Source: Sipunculus nudus (lineage: Eukaryota > Annelida > Sipuncula > Golfingiida > Sipunculidae). From it: a DNA stretch of 64,000 nucleotides. Both the position numbers and the translations under genes were made by a program. Position 1 is the stretch's first letter; each line of letters begins with the position of its first letter. This document shows positions 34,001 to 47,943 of the stretch, piece after piece. Below the pieces are notes generated by a model. That model did not search any database. It was not told where the DNA came from and was given only the letters and a program-made list of their open reading frames with translations. Location of the stretch: NCBI GenBank assembly GCA_026874595.1, contig CM049318.1, positions 25,067,956 to 25,131,955 on the forward strand, in the 5' to 3' direction.

Positions 34001-36732
34001 CATGTCACTAATAAATGCACCCCACAATGTAGTTCCCCAACATTAGTTTGACATCATTGAAAAAACAAACAGACAATCATTTTCTTCATAACCGTTATAT
34101 TTTAAATGAATGGTGTAAGTGTATGTTCCATATTGTTCCATGCCTTCATTAATTTAATTATTGTGGTTGCCTATTTATTGCCGAGGGTTTTAATTTTGCG
34201 ATATTTGCGAATGAGACATAATCGCAAATATGTAACCCTCAGGAATAATATGTCCCATCAATGTCCCGTCCCATGACCTCTGGAAACTCATCCGCACCCT
34301 AATCTGTTCATGGTATCGAATCTGGCCCAATAATCCAAATATTAATTACTGTAAAACACGCCATCCTCACAGAGGCTTTATCGACTGTGATACAAGTCAT
34401 AAGTTACTGACTGAACCAGTAATTAGTGAGGTATTGTGGGTCATTTAAACTTCAAAATCAATACAAATAATACTGTACTTTGATTTTATAGTTTCTGGTT
34501 CAACCACCAAAATGAAACCTTCGCGAAACGTTCAAAAGGAAGAAACATCGAAAATTCAGTCTCGCGAATAAGTCGACCACAGTATCAATTGACAGTCAGT
34601 ATGGCTCACATTTTGCTGGAAGGCGTGCAGAGCCCACAGATATTTGCAAGAGATCTATCCTTGAACCTCACAGACACATAGTGTGTGTGGAGAATGATTA
34701 ATAGTGTATACAAGCCATTAATAAAGTAGTGAGCCAGTCTAGGGATGAACCTACTCAATAAAGATTGGATGCAGGAAGCAAAGGTTGCACCGCTTGTTTG
34801 AAATTAAATCTACCAATGAAAAATCTAAAAAAAGAGCCTTTATAAATTGTATATTTAATTATAATTATTTTAAGAAATAGGCTTACTTCAGCCAAGCTGC
34901 AGATGTGACACTTTTTCTATCTATATCATTTGCATGTAAATTCATAAAAAACTGATCTGATCATTTATCATACATGATAAACATTGCATGCTTTATTCAC
35001 CTAAAGAAATAAAAATGCCATTTTATTACACAGGGTCCTCTCTTTTAATGAATATGAACAAAGCTCAAAATTTCAAGAGTATCCTTGTCGAATTTTGTTT
35101 GTGAATTTAACATCAAATAAATAAGGGGTCTGGTAACAAATAAATTCTGCCAGACCCCCTGTCTAGTGGCTGAATTTCTTAATTTCTCTCCTTGAAAAAA
35201 AAGAGTAAAATTAGCATCAAATCCCCCATTTTTTAATTTCTCTCCTTGAACAATATTCTGGAAATTCAGTACAAATGCTATTATTTGAAACTATTTTCTA
35301 TGATATGCCATGATCCATCGAAAATTTTCTTACATGATCAAAACCCATCAATTTGTTATACTATGCTGCAACTTTGTTTGCCTTGACAGAATATGTCTTA
35401 GATGCTCACATACATCACTGTATATATATATCACAGATAGCTGTAAATAAAATTAGAAATTAAAGGAAGTGGGAAGCACTTAATTATGTCAGTTACTGTT
35501 AGTGTTTTGACTGAACAAGTATTCCTGAAAAAAAAACTTTACAAGAATAAAACACAGAGAAAGAGATATTGATATTTAAAGAAAAATCTTTTTTTTCTGT
35601 TCATTTTGTCTTTCAACTGATCCTGACTGTGATTTTTCCATAACAGAATATTAAGCTGAAGTTTGTATACTTACTGAGTTTTCTGGTTTTTCTTGCTGTT
35701 ATCACTCTCATCTGCTTCTTTTCTCTGATTAATAGAAAATTTTACTTTTCATTATTGTGGAAATCATTATAAACATTGAAACCTGGATAAAATGTATGGT
35801 TTTATAAGCAACATTTACTCACACTCACAGTATTTTTTTCTGTAAAGCATATATTTTCTAAATTAAACTACTGACAGCAAAACTACAGAAAAAAATGGTA
35901 AAGCTTAATCAATAAAACTGTTCATACCTTAAAATATTTTTTTTCCAAGGAGTGTACAGGTTTGAAATAAAACTACAACAAAAAAAAACTCTGAACTCCT
36001 TATTCACTGCATTACTTTTCAACTTTAAATATAAAAGAGTCTACTCCTTAATATATTTTTTGGCATTCAGAATTTAGTTCTTCTGTGTCACTTTAATACT
36101 GTCCATATATCAGTTTTAAAATCTAACCATTATGTTACTATATCAAATACTGCACACATAAACTAAGTAAATCTATGTTTAATACACACATAAACAAACA
36201 AAAACACTATTACAATGTAAGCTTTCATTCTCTTACTGGTGAAAGTTGCTGTAACCGTTTTGATTCTTTTGGATTCCCAGTGCCCATACCTATAAATGTA
36301 CAAAAAAATTACCATTTTATAAATAAAGCATTTTCTGGCATCATTTTTTGGCTTTATTCTAAAATCTAGTTAAAAAAAAAGAATCAATTCTACTTTGTGG
36401 TGTTCATCTACCATCAAGATGTACAGAAGGGAACATTAAAATGCTATCACATGTACCTTTGTCTGAAATATTTTCATTTTCCATTGTCTGAATAAGTCCT
36501 TTTGAAAAGCATGTTTATTGTTACCTCAGTGGCAGCAGAATGAGAAGTGTTTTACACACTTATGGCCAAATAACGCAATTTGCTGAAAATAAAATCATGT
36601 GAATCATAAGTTAAAGATTATGCATTTGAATCATTCAAATCAATGAATCAATTTACTGAACAAATTGAACACTATGTAAGCTCAACAAAAAAGTTTAACT
36701 AGTTGTTTTAGCCATTACTGCCAGCATTTAAC

Positions 36733-36778
<46 letters not shown>

Positions 36779-39700
36779 ATGTGTGTCTGAAAGTAAAAGC
36801 AAATACACAATGTGGATATGATAACCTGACAATTGTAACCAACCTTCTTTAATGTAGAACTTAATGAACTCTTTTTGATGCAGGGCTGCTCCTACATGCC
36901 TGGAGTAATTCTGTACATGGCCATTTTCTATTGAATCTTTAACTTTAGGCATATTAGGGCGGTACCGATGGATGATTGACAGTTGTTCAATTGGCAATGT
37001 ATCCTGAAAAAAATAAACATAACATCTGCTGACTTTGATTACACAGTTAACAGAAATGCAGCTTAAACTTGTAAGATGAAATGGAGCTGAATTTGATTGA
37101 TAATTAAAAGCCCTCATTTTATTATTTTATTAATTGTTTTGAAATTAAATAACAGGATCTGGAACTCAAGTTTTATTAAAGTTAAACCATTTTAAATAAT
37201 TAAACTATCTAAGACTAAAAATGTGACAAATCATTAGGCTAAAATATGAAACAATAACTTAGGCATTTTATTCCTTAATTTATACGAAATAAAATGAAAA
37301 AGCAGCAAATAAGACTAAAACTCTCTCCTTTTCTCTATTTAATCTATATCCTTTATACCCAAGCCTGAGGAGGCTACATATTTACAATTACTAAGATTGT
37401 TGTATTGTAATGAGTAATATTAGGGTGAAAACAATGACTTTCAAATTATTTTGTGAAACTAATGTAATGTCATTAAAGGGCCTTTTTACAATATCTGGCA
37501 TCTATTAACCAAAGATAGTCCCTTGAACCTTTCAGAAAATGAAGATCTAACTTTGCACAAACTGTTGGTTATGTTTATACCCGTGTTTATAACATGTGGG
37601 GGATCTGCCCAAAAAATCCAAAGCACCTAGAAGCAAGTCAGACAAACCAGGGTTCTTCAAATGACATTTTGCACCTGGTGATCTTCCAGGTTTCACACAC
37701 ACACAATAAACAACCTTTGTTAGAAGATTTTTCTGTTTATCAACATGGGTGCATATATATAAACTTACTAAAAGATTGTAAATAAACAAGCTCAAACATT
37801 CATCATAGAGGCGAAAACATTTTTCAGGAGGGATTACCTGCAGTTCATTTATACGTATGCAGAATAAGACTGAATCTCATAAATTCTACAGATAAGGCTG
37901 GTGGGATAGCTGGCTTTAAAATTCCTCTGGTCACTTAAGTTATAATAAAGCAGACCATAGATATTATTTGGACTATTAATTTCCTTCACACCCAACGGAC
38001 AAATTGCAAGGATCTGAGGGTAGCCATACAGGCAAACCTTAATTACTCCATGCAAGATGCACTTAAGCAATCACACTAGTATCAATTAATACCCTACCAT
38101 AAGTCCCTACTAGTTTACAACAATGAATAACTTTTGAATAACAGTGGTCTATTTTTACACCTGTATATTAGAAGCTGTTTTTCACATATTGTTACAAAAC
38201 AGCAGGAGAGTGCCCCTGGAAACAGTCACATCAGAGTTACTATTTACACTGTTAAAAGCACCAAATGAATATAATTAGCATATTTTAGAAACTTAGCAAT
38301 GATACAAAAGCCAATGATCAAAACAATTAATTTTAAAATAGGGTGATGTGATACCGTGGATTCAAGAGTGCTGTTTTTGTACTAAATTGTGGAAATATGA
38401 GATTTTTATATTTAAGTGAATGGAAGTTGAAAGGAGTTGATTTTTTTTAAACAAGCAGGCTGGATCCTCAAATTTGGTGGATACTGGTTTCTTATGTTTA
38501 TAAAAACTCACAAACATTTTTGAAATCCACTGTATCCTATTTAGAATATTGCATCCATAATGTAGATGCTCTGTCCTTATTCTTCAAAACCTGATTAATT
38601 TACTTACTATTAAGTCATTTGCATAATCAGCTAGTCATTACTAACTGTGATACCATTTTTATAATTATGTAGTCATTACTTAATGTAATACCATTTGCAT
38701 TATCGGTTAGTCATTACTTTCTAATTGCATTATCATGATCATTTGCATGATCATTTACATGATCACTATATTAATCAGAAAGTCTTTATTTACTTTGAGC
38801 TCATTTGCATAATCAGCTTAAGTCATTACTTACTACAATATCAGTTGCATAATCAGCTAGTCAGTCCTCTCTATGATCCATAAATATTGCATAATTACTA
38901 AAATAATCAGCCAGTTTACTTACTATAATGCCATTTGCATAATCAGCTAGTCGCTCTGCTTCACGTAACAATACGACACGTCGTGAATTCTTGGTGACCT
39001 TAGGGGTGACTGATTTCTTATTATTCCTGGCAATACAAGACAAAGTGCATGACACTTGTGATGAAGCAACAGCAGTGTTGTAATGAGTGTTGTGTGAATC
39101 AACACATAGCATCAACATTATTGCAATGTGAAGCAATATGGGGCATTAGTTTAAGGGTACAGTGAAGCAACAAGGATATATCAGTTTAAGTGTGTGTGAA
39201 GCATCTAAGGATGTCAGCTTTAGTATAGTGTGAAGCAACATGGGATATCAGCTTTAGTGTAATGTGAAGCACCGTGGAATATCAGCTTCAGTGTACTGTG
39301 AAGCACCATGGGATATCAGCTTAAGTGTAGTTTGAAGCACCATGGGATATAAGCTTAGGTGTAGTTTGAAGCAAAATGGAATATCAGCTTAAGTATAGTT
39401 TGAAGCACTATGGGATATCAGCTTTAGTGTACTGTGAAGCACCATGGGATATAAGCTTCAATGTAATGTGAAGTACCATGGGATATCAGATAAGGTGTAG
39501 TGTGAAGCACTATGGAATATTACTAGCTTAAGTATAGTGTGAAGCACTATGGGATATCAGCTTTAGTGTAAAGTAAAGCACCATGGGATATCAGCTTCAG
39601 TGTACTATGAAGTACCATGGGATATCAGATAAGGTGTAGTGTGAAGCACCATGGAATATCAGCTTAAGTATAGTGTGAAGCACCATGGGATATCAGCTTC

Positions 39701-41180
39701 AGTGTACTGTGAAGTACCATGGGATATCAGCTAAGGTGTAGTTTGAAGCACCATGGAATATCAGCTTAAGTATAGTGTGGAGCACTATGGGATATCAGCT
39801 TTAGTGTAAAGTGAAGCACCATGGGATATCAGCTTAAGTGAAGTGTGAAGCACTATGTGACATGAGCTTTGATGTAGTGGGATGCACCATTTGACACAGC
39901 AAATGCATATATTTATATGTATTTATACAAATATATTACATACAGGTTATGGTAATATGTGCCGTGATTTCAAGTGTGATGACATTTGACAATTATCTGG
40001 AATGTTTGTTTACAAAAGGTGGTAAAAAGAATGGCTGATACATACTTTTTATCTGTCTGTTTGCCCTTATCTTGTTGCTGTTCCTTTTTCTTTGCTTTTC
40101 TCGGCTTCTCAAGTTTTGTACATTCTGTGACCTTGTATGCCAAGTCAATGTCATGCTGAAAAAGGGAAGTCCACAATTCAAACCAAGAAACAAAATGTAA
40201 AGTTAAAACATTAAAAGATTGTTCAGATAAAGGGTGTGAATTATGGTTAGAAATGGAACTTGTAAAACATACTCCTACTAATCTCTATATCAATGCAATA
40301 GGTTAAAACATTGCTTTGAGAGAATTTTAATAAAGTCAGGTTCTTGTACGTAACAATAACATCCTGTATATGAATTATTATATTAGCTATTTTTCTGCAT
40401 TACAGACTGTTTCAGATGCCAACCTGCAATGTATAATGCTGAAATCAAAATTTATTGCTTCAAGTCAATTTGTAAATGAAATCAGTCTTTTACAGTTTTA
40501 CAGCATAACATTAAGCATGAAAGTGGGGACGTGACTTATTTTATAAGAAGTGTGCATGATAAATAACTGACCATTTTCTTGTTTGTTGTGAATTTTCCTG
40601 ATGGATCAAACCTGTTCTCCCGCTTTTCATAGTTCATGTACAGTTCTCTGAAACAGTAAAACAAACAAAACACTAAATTTCACAAGGTTTTTTCAAGGAT
40701 TAATAATCAATTCATTAATAAGAAGACATAAAATTCTATATATATTACGCCTGTTTTTTTGTGGGGAGCCTTTGAATTTATTCAATTAATCAATGCTGTA
40801 CCTTTGATTCAATTTTTTATTCAATTATAACTTAAGCACTAAATTTCAGACTATTGATTCTTGTAAATTACGTTTTAAATTTTACCACAAATGATGGCAT
40901 TTAATTTTTAGTAGGTAAAGGAATATATAGTTTGCTCTCTGTTCATCACTACCATTTTCACTTCTCTGTGAGCTGAGTGCTTTACAGAGAAATGAAACTG
41001 TATCTTGAGCATATACAAAATAAATAGTCTTGACATTGTGGTGTGCTCTGTCAAAGTTGACAGCTCATTTAGGGTTTTGGAGTTGTATTTGCATAAAATA
41101 ACAATCAAAACTAATTCAACTGGAGGTTGAGAATCAATTACAATTTAACCATGGGGTTGGAAGTAAATACACACACACAC

Positions 41181-41221
<41 letters not shown>

Positions 41222-44200
41222 CTACAACGAAAATGTTCAGTTAACTGAACATTTTCGTTGTAAATTCTGTGTATCAGCTCTTAGCATCAGGCTAATGGAG
41301 CACTGTTACATTTGTTCTGCACCTATATACTTTTAGTATATATATATATATATATATAATTTGGTTTATTTATCATCTAGCAAATGTGTGATAAATTCAT
41401 CAACTAGGAGACCAGTCCAGAGTACTGACTAGTTTGACTGATTACCAGTAATCAGTTTGTCTTAGAGTGTCTGACCCATGAGTATGAATACTGGAAGGAG
41501 CAGGTCTGAATCTGACAATTTTGCATGTAATGGTCCAATGCGCCATTATTTTTTGGCAAGCCTCACTGGAGGTGACAGACTGTGTGATAAGCACACCCAC
41601 TCTCTCTGAGAAGAACCAGTGGTGTACTATACAGTTGGCTGGCCTAGGGTAGCACTTGAATCTTTGGATACATATAAGAATTATAACCTGACAAGAAGGT
41701 GCCATACTGGTATACCCAAACAAGAGCACAACAAATGGTATATGGTACACCCATATCTTGTGACCTCTGAGTCTGACCTCATTAAATATGCATGAATTTT
41801 ACTAAGAATGTAAATCAGGTGAGAAACTGTATTGGTCAATGATCATTATGAATTTCATGAAAATCCATCAGATATTTGGTAAGTCATCACGGCACCAACA
41901 AAGTCAGGTAACCTGTGACCTCATTAAATATGCATGCATTTCTCTGGAAACAAACTTGTGTGAGATATTATACTGATTAATATTTCTGTTGAGTTTTAAT
42001 TTTGATCAAAATCAATCATATTCCTGGTAAATTATAACAGTGACACCACAAAGTAGCATAGTGAACTCTGACCTTATTAAATATGAATGGATTTTGCCCA
42101 TAAATCAAACTCAGGTGAGATAATCTATTGTTAAGAAGTTATGGTGACTTTAATTAAAATCACTAACAGTTAACAGACAGACAGATGGACAGCCAGATGC
42201 ATGGCCAGACGGTGTGTATACCATATATATGTCATATAAAAAAAGAAACCAATAAAAAAGAACCTCCAAGTGAGACAAAAGAGAATTTCCTAGAACCCTT
42301 TTTATCATCTTGCAACATGTGCAAATTACATGATTTTCTTATATTGAGAAAGTGAATATCCAATGGTGTTACGATAAATGTTGTGAATTTGAAATCGTAA
42401 GATATTACTATCAAACAGGTTCACCACCAAATTATATATAAGAACTAAATTAAAGATACACTTTAGGCAAGAAAACTATCACTTCATGTATCACGTCTTT
42501 TCATGTATGTATCAGGAGAGGAATTGATATAGGGCTTTGCCCTGTTTTCAAATTCTATAATTCAAGTTGATATATTCAATAAAATACTGTTTATACTTAA
42601 TATCACCTCGATCTATACAGCAGCGAGAAAGACAGTCTCCATCTGTCAAAATACTACAGAACTGATGGTTACTGCTGGAACTAACTAGGGTACATGTTTT
42701 ATTACAAATAAACTCTGAAAAAAGTTCACAGAGACAGGTAACATAAATAGAGACCTAAACTAATGGTTTATACTTCCTGTGTAAACATGATATCTTGCAC
42801 ACACACATGTAAGTATGCAGACTCAACCATAAAAAAATGATAACCCTTACTTCCTACAAGGTTAATGAACTATTTAGCTACCATGAAGCAGTGATGAATT
42901 AAACATGCCAGTTAAAGTAATATTTTATAAGTGGTAGCTTTCAGTTCAGCAGAAAAATGGTTACTCTGCCTGACCTTTCATATCCTTCTCATGTACACAT
43001 TCTGAATTCCTGTGGCCCTTTTAAAATATTGCTTGTTATGGCTGTTGCCTGCAAACAAGACTGGCAACTCCACAGTTATTTAAACAAAATAACATAACTG
43101 CTAAGGTAAAACAATATCAGAACAGCTAGGAAATATGGTATAATTTTTTTCCTTTTTTTTTTTACATCACTGGCTGCGTCACCTGCCCATCTATCATTGT
43201 TACTGCCACATGACATGTTATGTTGCCATGGGGGACAAACAACTGACTCAACCTTTTTTACGGATACCTGATGTAACACTCCTATATGTCATTGTATCAA
43301 GGTCTGTTTGTGTTTCACTTTCACCAGGTTAGAGTATGAATAATGAACTATTCTTGTGCAGTTTCTAATTTTGTAGAACCACTGTTGACATCAGTGTGTA
43401 GATCTAGTCTCGGAAAGCTTCATTTTATTTTCAATATCTATATGGGTAACTAGATAAGAACTCAGTGCTAATTAAGGAAAATCAAAATTAATATTTCCCC
43501 TGACTTAATATGACCAAAATATATATAATGAAAGGGAATGTATTTTTTGCCTTTTTTTATAAATATCATATACATGAAATTAACTTATTAATACATGAAG
43601 GGATTTTGTTTAAGGAGCGGGATCAAAATTAGGAATTAGTAGCATTAGTCCCATTGACTTAGTGCACATTCACTTCTTCACTCCCCCCCCCCCACCTAAA
43701 AAAAAATATTACAGTCACAGGGCTTACAAGCTTAAGAAAGAAATTTCTTTTATGGTTTATATACTCATAAATGCATTTTAAATTAATAATTACACAGCAA
43801 CTACAGTTCTAATCAGAATTATTATTCACATCATGTTGCTGTGATAAAAAAAATGAAGATCCACAAGATTAACATTTAAAGCATTCTAAATATAAATTCT
43901 GCCAGATGCAGAGCCATAAGCTCCTCCCAGGTATTACCAATGGTACTTCATGTATACATACATACATACTCACAGGTGTGTTAATTAATACCAGCATGTC
44001 ACACCTGTAATGGTTTATCTGCTTTAATAATTGCCACCATCATTGTGGTGGTCATCCAAGTACATACCAGCTGTCAATTACTACCTGCATGAATTGAATG
44101 TCACCCACTGATGTTAAAGATGTTAATTTAAAGCTCACATTACTTAACAGTTACACCTGGTCAATACACCAGGTTACATATGAAGGGTCATAATTCTCAT

Positions 44201-47200
44201 AATAAAGTGACCCAAGGGTCATGACTCTCAGCTCTAGGTCTGCAGATATCAGTCAGCCTAAGAATTCTAACCCTTCAGCTCTGACCAAACCTTTATTAAT
44301 GTCTTTTTAATCTATATCCCCCTTAATTTTTGTAATCCATCTGACAGTGATTAGAGGTATATAATACATGATAGTGTTGGACCAAAGTTGTATGATAGTG
44401 CCTCACCAAAAATTCAGAGAAAGCCAAATTTCTGAAATGCTTTGAAACTATTCTCATGACACTGGCAAAAAAGGTTTTAGAAATTTATTTCACTGTATAT
44501 GTGATAAGGGGTAGAGTGCTGTACATGGTAGCTTAATTTGTTTGCAAAGTATACAATTACAGGACTAAAAGCCAATTGCGCTAAATCTGTACATGGCAGT
44601 GTTTGAGGTTAAAGAAAGAAAAATAAGGCTGTTTGTCAGGCAGTTACTAATTAAGAATATCACAGATGATGCAGACATTAACATCCATCACTTTTTAGTG
44701 TGACAGAAAAGATGTTTCTATCCACTTGCAGCAAATTATGGGCCAATTTGTCCCACCCGTAACATGTCCACATTTAAACCCATCAGTTTTATGACCATGC
44801 AGACCTTAATAATCAGCTGCATACATGCTGCTGAATGAATTTAAAAAGTGTAGTAGGGTTGAAAGTTTACATGAAGAGGTAACTTGGATACAGAAATCCA
44901 AAACTTCGATTTTGGTACCTATTATGATGTCTTGGTCAAAATAAAATATTTTTTTTGTCCCACCCGTAACAGGTAGTGCTGCAGTTGTCATGATTATTAA
45001 CCAAGAACTGCATTTTGTGTTACACTGACCAGAATAGAAGTGAGATTAATATTTAATATGTGTCTGGGGTACATGTAACTCTAACAAATCAGATTCAAGT
45101 GTTTCATCCAAAAAGGTTGGTATCGTCAATCATAACTGTCCCACCCGTAACAGTGGAATAGCAGTGTAAAATTAGAGACAAGATAAACCTTAAACCTTTA
45201 TACAGAAAAGCACAAACCTGAACTGTTTTGTCATGCCTAATCTGTATGCCTGTCCTTTGAATTTATTGTACAGCATATCAAAGATACATCATTTTGTCCC
45301 ACCCGTAACGTGTCCCACCCGTAACATTGTCCCACCCGTAACAAGGCAAAGAATATAGCTTGCTGCAGATTAAATAAGATTGAACAACCCCTTTCATGTT
45401 AACTTTGATGGTATCTTCTTCGACTCATTTTAAAGGTAATACTATACTTTTAATATATGTTTTAATATACTTTTTAGGCCTTCTTTGGTTAATAATTAGG
45501 ATTTTCAGGAAGGCAATTTATCATATTGTTATTTATTTATATTTAATGCCAAAAATTTTCTTTCCCTGGATCAGTCTGGATTTAATTTCATTTATTATGT
45601 TTTCAACATTATATATTATTTAAATCATTTAAAATATAAGCAAATAATAAAGGGAAACTGCATAAAATGACAGATGCTTTAGTAAATTAGTTGATAAAGA
45701 CATATATATATTGAAAGGTGACATTAAAGGCAGGTCTGGTCAATAATGGTAACAATAATGGTATGGATTTCAAAAAGAAACTGACAAAATTGAAAGGTTG
45801 GGAAAACATGAGCACATTTATTTTACATTTACTGTACTTTTACAGTGCTTCATGGACTGTACTAATAAGCATATCTTAAGCAATTATTTCAAAGAGTGGC
45901 CATGCAGGGTTATTTTTTTTTAAATTAACTGCTGCAACTTTTCATCAGAATTATCAGAATGACTGTGCAGATTATTTTATAGCATTTTCTCACCATAAAA
46001 TTGATCAATAAAGAGGAATATTAAAACATAACTGTTGTAAAAGTAAATAACATTACCAGCCTTTGTCCCACCCGTAACGGTCCTCCATAGACATTCTTTT
46101 GGCAAATTTGACAAATTACTCATTTTAAATTCTAAAAAGAAATATACTGTGCCTTGATTTTCAATAGTCCATGGCATATTTAAGGTTTGTGACTTATTTT
46201 ATTGTCTTATTAGTGTATAAATTTGATGTTAATATTAATTAAAACCACATTTCTATCAAATATGTCCCACCCGTAACACTTTTTATCTTAACATATTTAA
46301 TAGTAAGACTATTGAGTTGAACTTATTCTCCCTATCAGGTGTCTCATTGCCTCAGGTACATGCAAGTTGAAAAAAAGTTCCCATCAAGTAAAACCTGGGA
46401 CCAGCAAGGTGGAACACTATGTGTGTTACGGGTGGGACAGATTATGATGACTTTGTATTTGCCCACAACATGCAAGTAAACAAATAAACCTAGCACTATG
46501 ACTCTCCCCGTGTCCGGGATAATCCATTTGGAGAGCTCTTCCTGGACAATGTGTTCTAGCTTGCAGTGTCAGTTCTGGTATTATCAGCAATATCTACAAG
46601 ATTGTGCCAATACAAACATCATATTGCAAACACAGAAGATATGTATTCTGCTTTGTGAACATGAGCCATAATACCAGAGGTACACTATGTATTAAACCAA
46701 TACACTGCATGGTATACTGATGCACTGTTACACAAATTAATAAATGTATTGCAACAGCATCATTAGGTGTCCCCTCAACCAATCCTTCAAAGATATTTGA
46801 TAATCTGACATTTAATAACATTCACCCAATCCATCATGAGACATATACAGTAAAATTATTACCTTTCAAATTCATAAATACAAGTTAAACTACCTCTGAA
46901 TAGCTAATTATCCTTTTTTTAGTGCCCACTGCTAAAATTTAGACACAATGAATGTTATCTGCTATCCTTTAAAATACAAGTAAAATAGAAGGCTAACAGG
47001 CAATGCTGCAATCTGGTGCAGCAGTTAAACCTCTGAAAGACCCATAAGCATCAATATTTTAATTTTCAAGACAAACCATGTTACCATACTCTTCATGATA
47101 AATCTATCCTTATGTATTTTCCTGACAGGAGGCACTGAAACAAGTTTTCTTATTATTATTATAAAAACATACTTTAGATAAAAGATTACAGTGACCTAAA

Positions 47201-47869
47201 GTTGGCCTTCATAGATTTGCAATTGTCTCTAATGACCTGCTGAATGCTTAAACAGCAATAAATTACCCCCCCCCCCCAAAAAGTGTATGGCATGTAGGAT
47301 TGGATGAGTTATTCCCAGGTTTACATGCATGGATTGGACAATGATTCTAAAAAACCCAAACAATGTGAGTTTTATGCCCAATATAATACAAACTTTTCTT
47401 AAAATTTAGGGACCTGTGGGTTGCAGCTCTCAGCTGAAACTTATTATTAGAATATTTGTGTAAAATCCTAACTAGTGGTCATGTTGGCTCTGCAATTTCA
47501 TGAACTACATGAAATATGCAGATCTATGCCTCTTGTGCTCTAATATATGTAACAATAGCAGTACTTCAAGCATGCAACTGTCAGTAATTTATGGCATATT
47601 TAGACAAAGATGTACTGAATAATCACAACTGCCATTCAATGCGCCAGACTCCATAAAAAAGACCACAACCCGGGACGGTTATCATGCACCAATAGGTCCA
47701 ACATCCCAGGGGTACCAATGACGTCAGCACTACCAGGACAACAAAACAAAAGTGTCAATGACATTACCACACCTCAAGACCATATATGATGACAAAAGAG
47801 TCAGGAAGCACTTTGCTGGGTCACAGTGTTTAGTCTATACATGGACTTCCATGTCCCATCATATATATA

Positions 47870-47943
<74 letters not shown>

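Noticed and set aside
36532-36589. Possible extra exon of the 468-aa gene with good acceptor (ATTTTATTTTCAG) and donor (GAG then GTAACA)
   Set aside because: In the required phase it contains a stop, and its length does not restore the reading frame between its neighbours.
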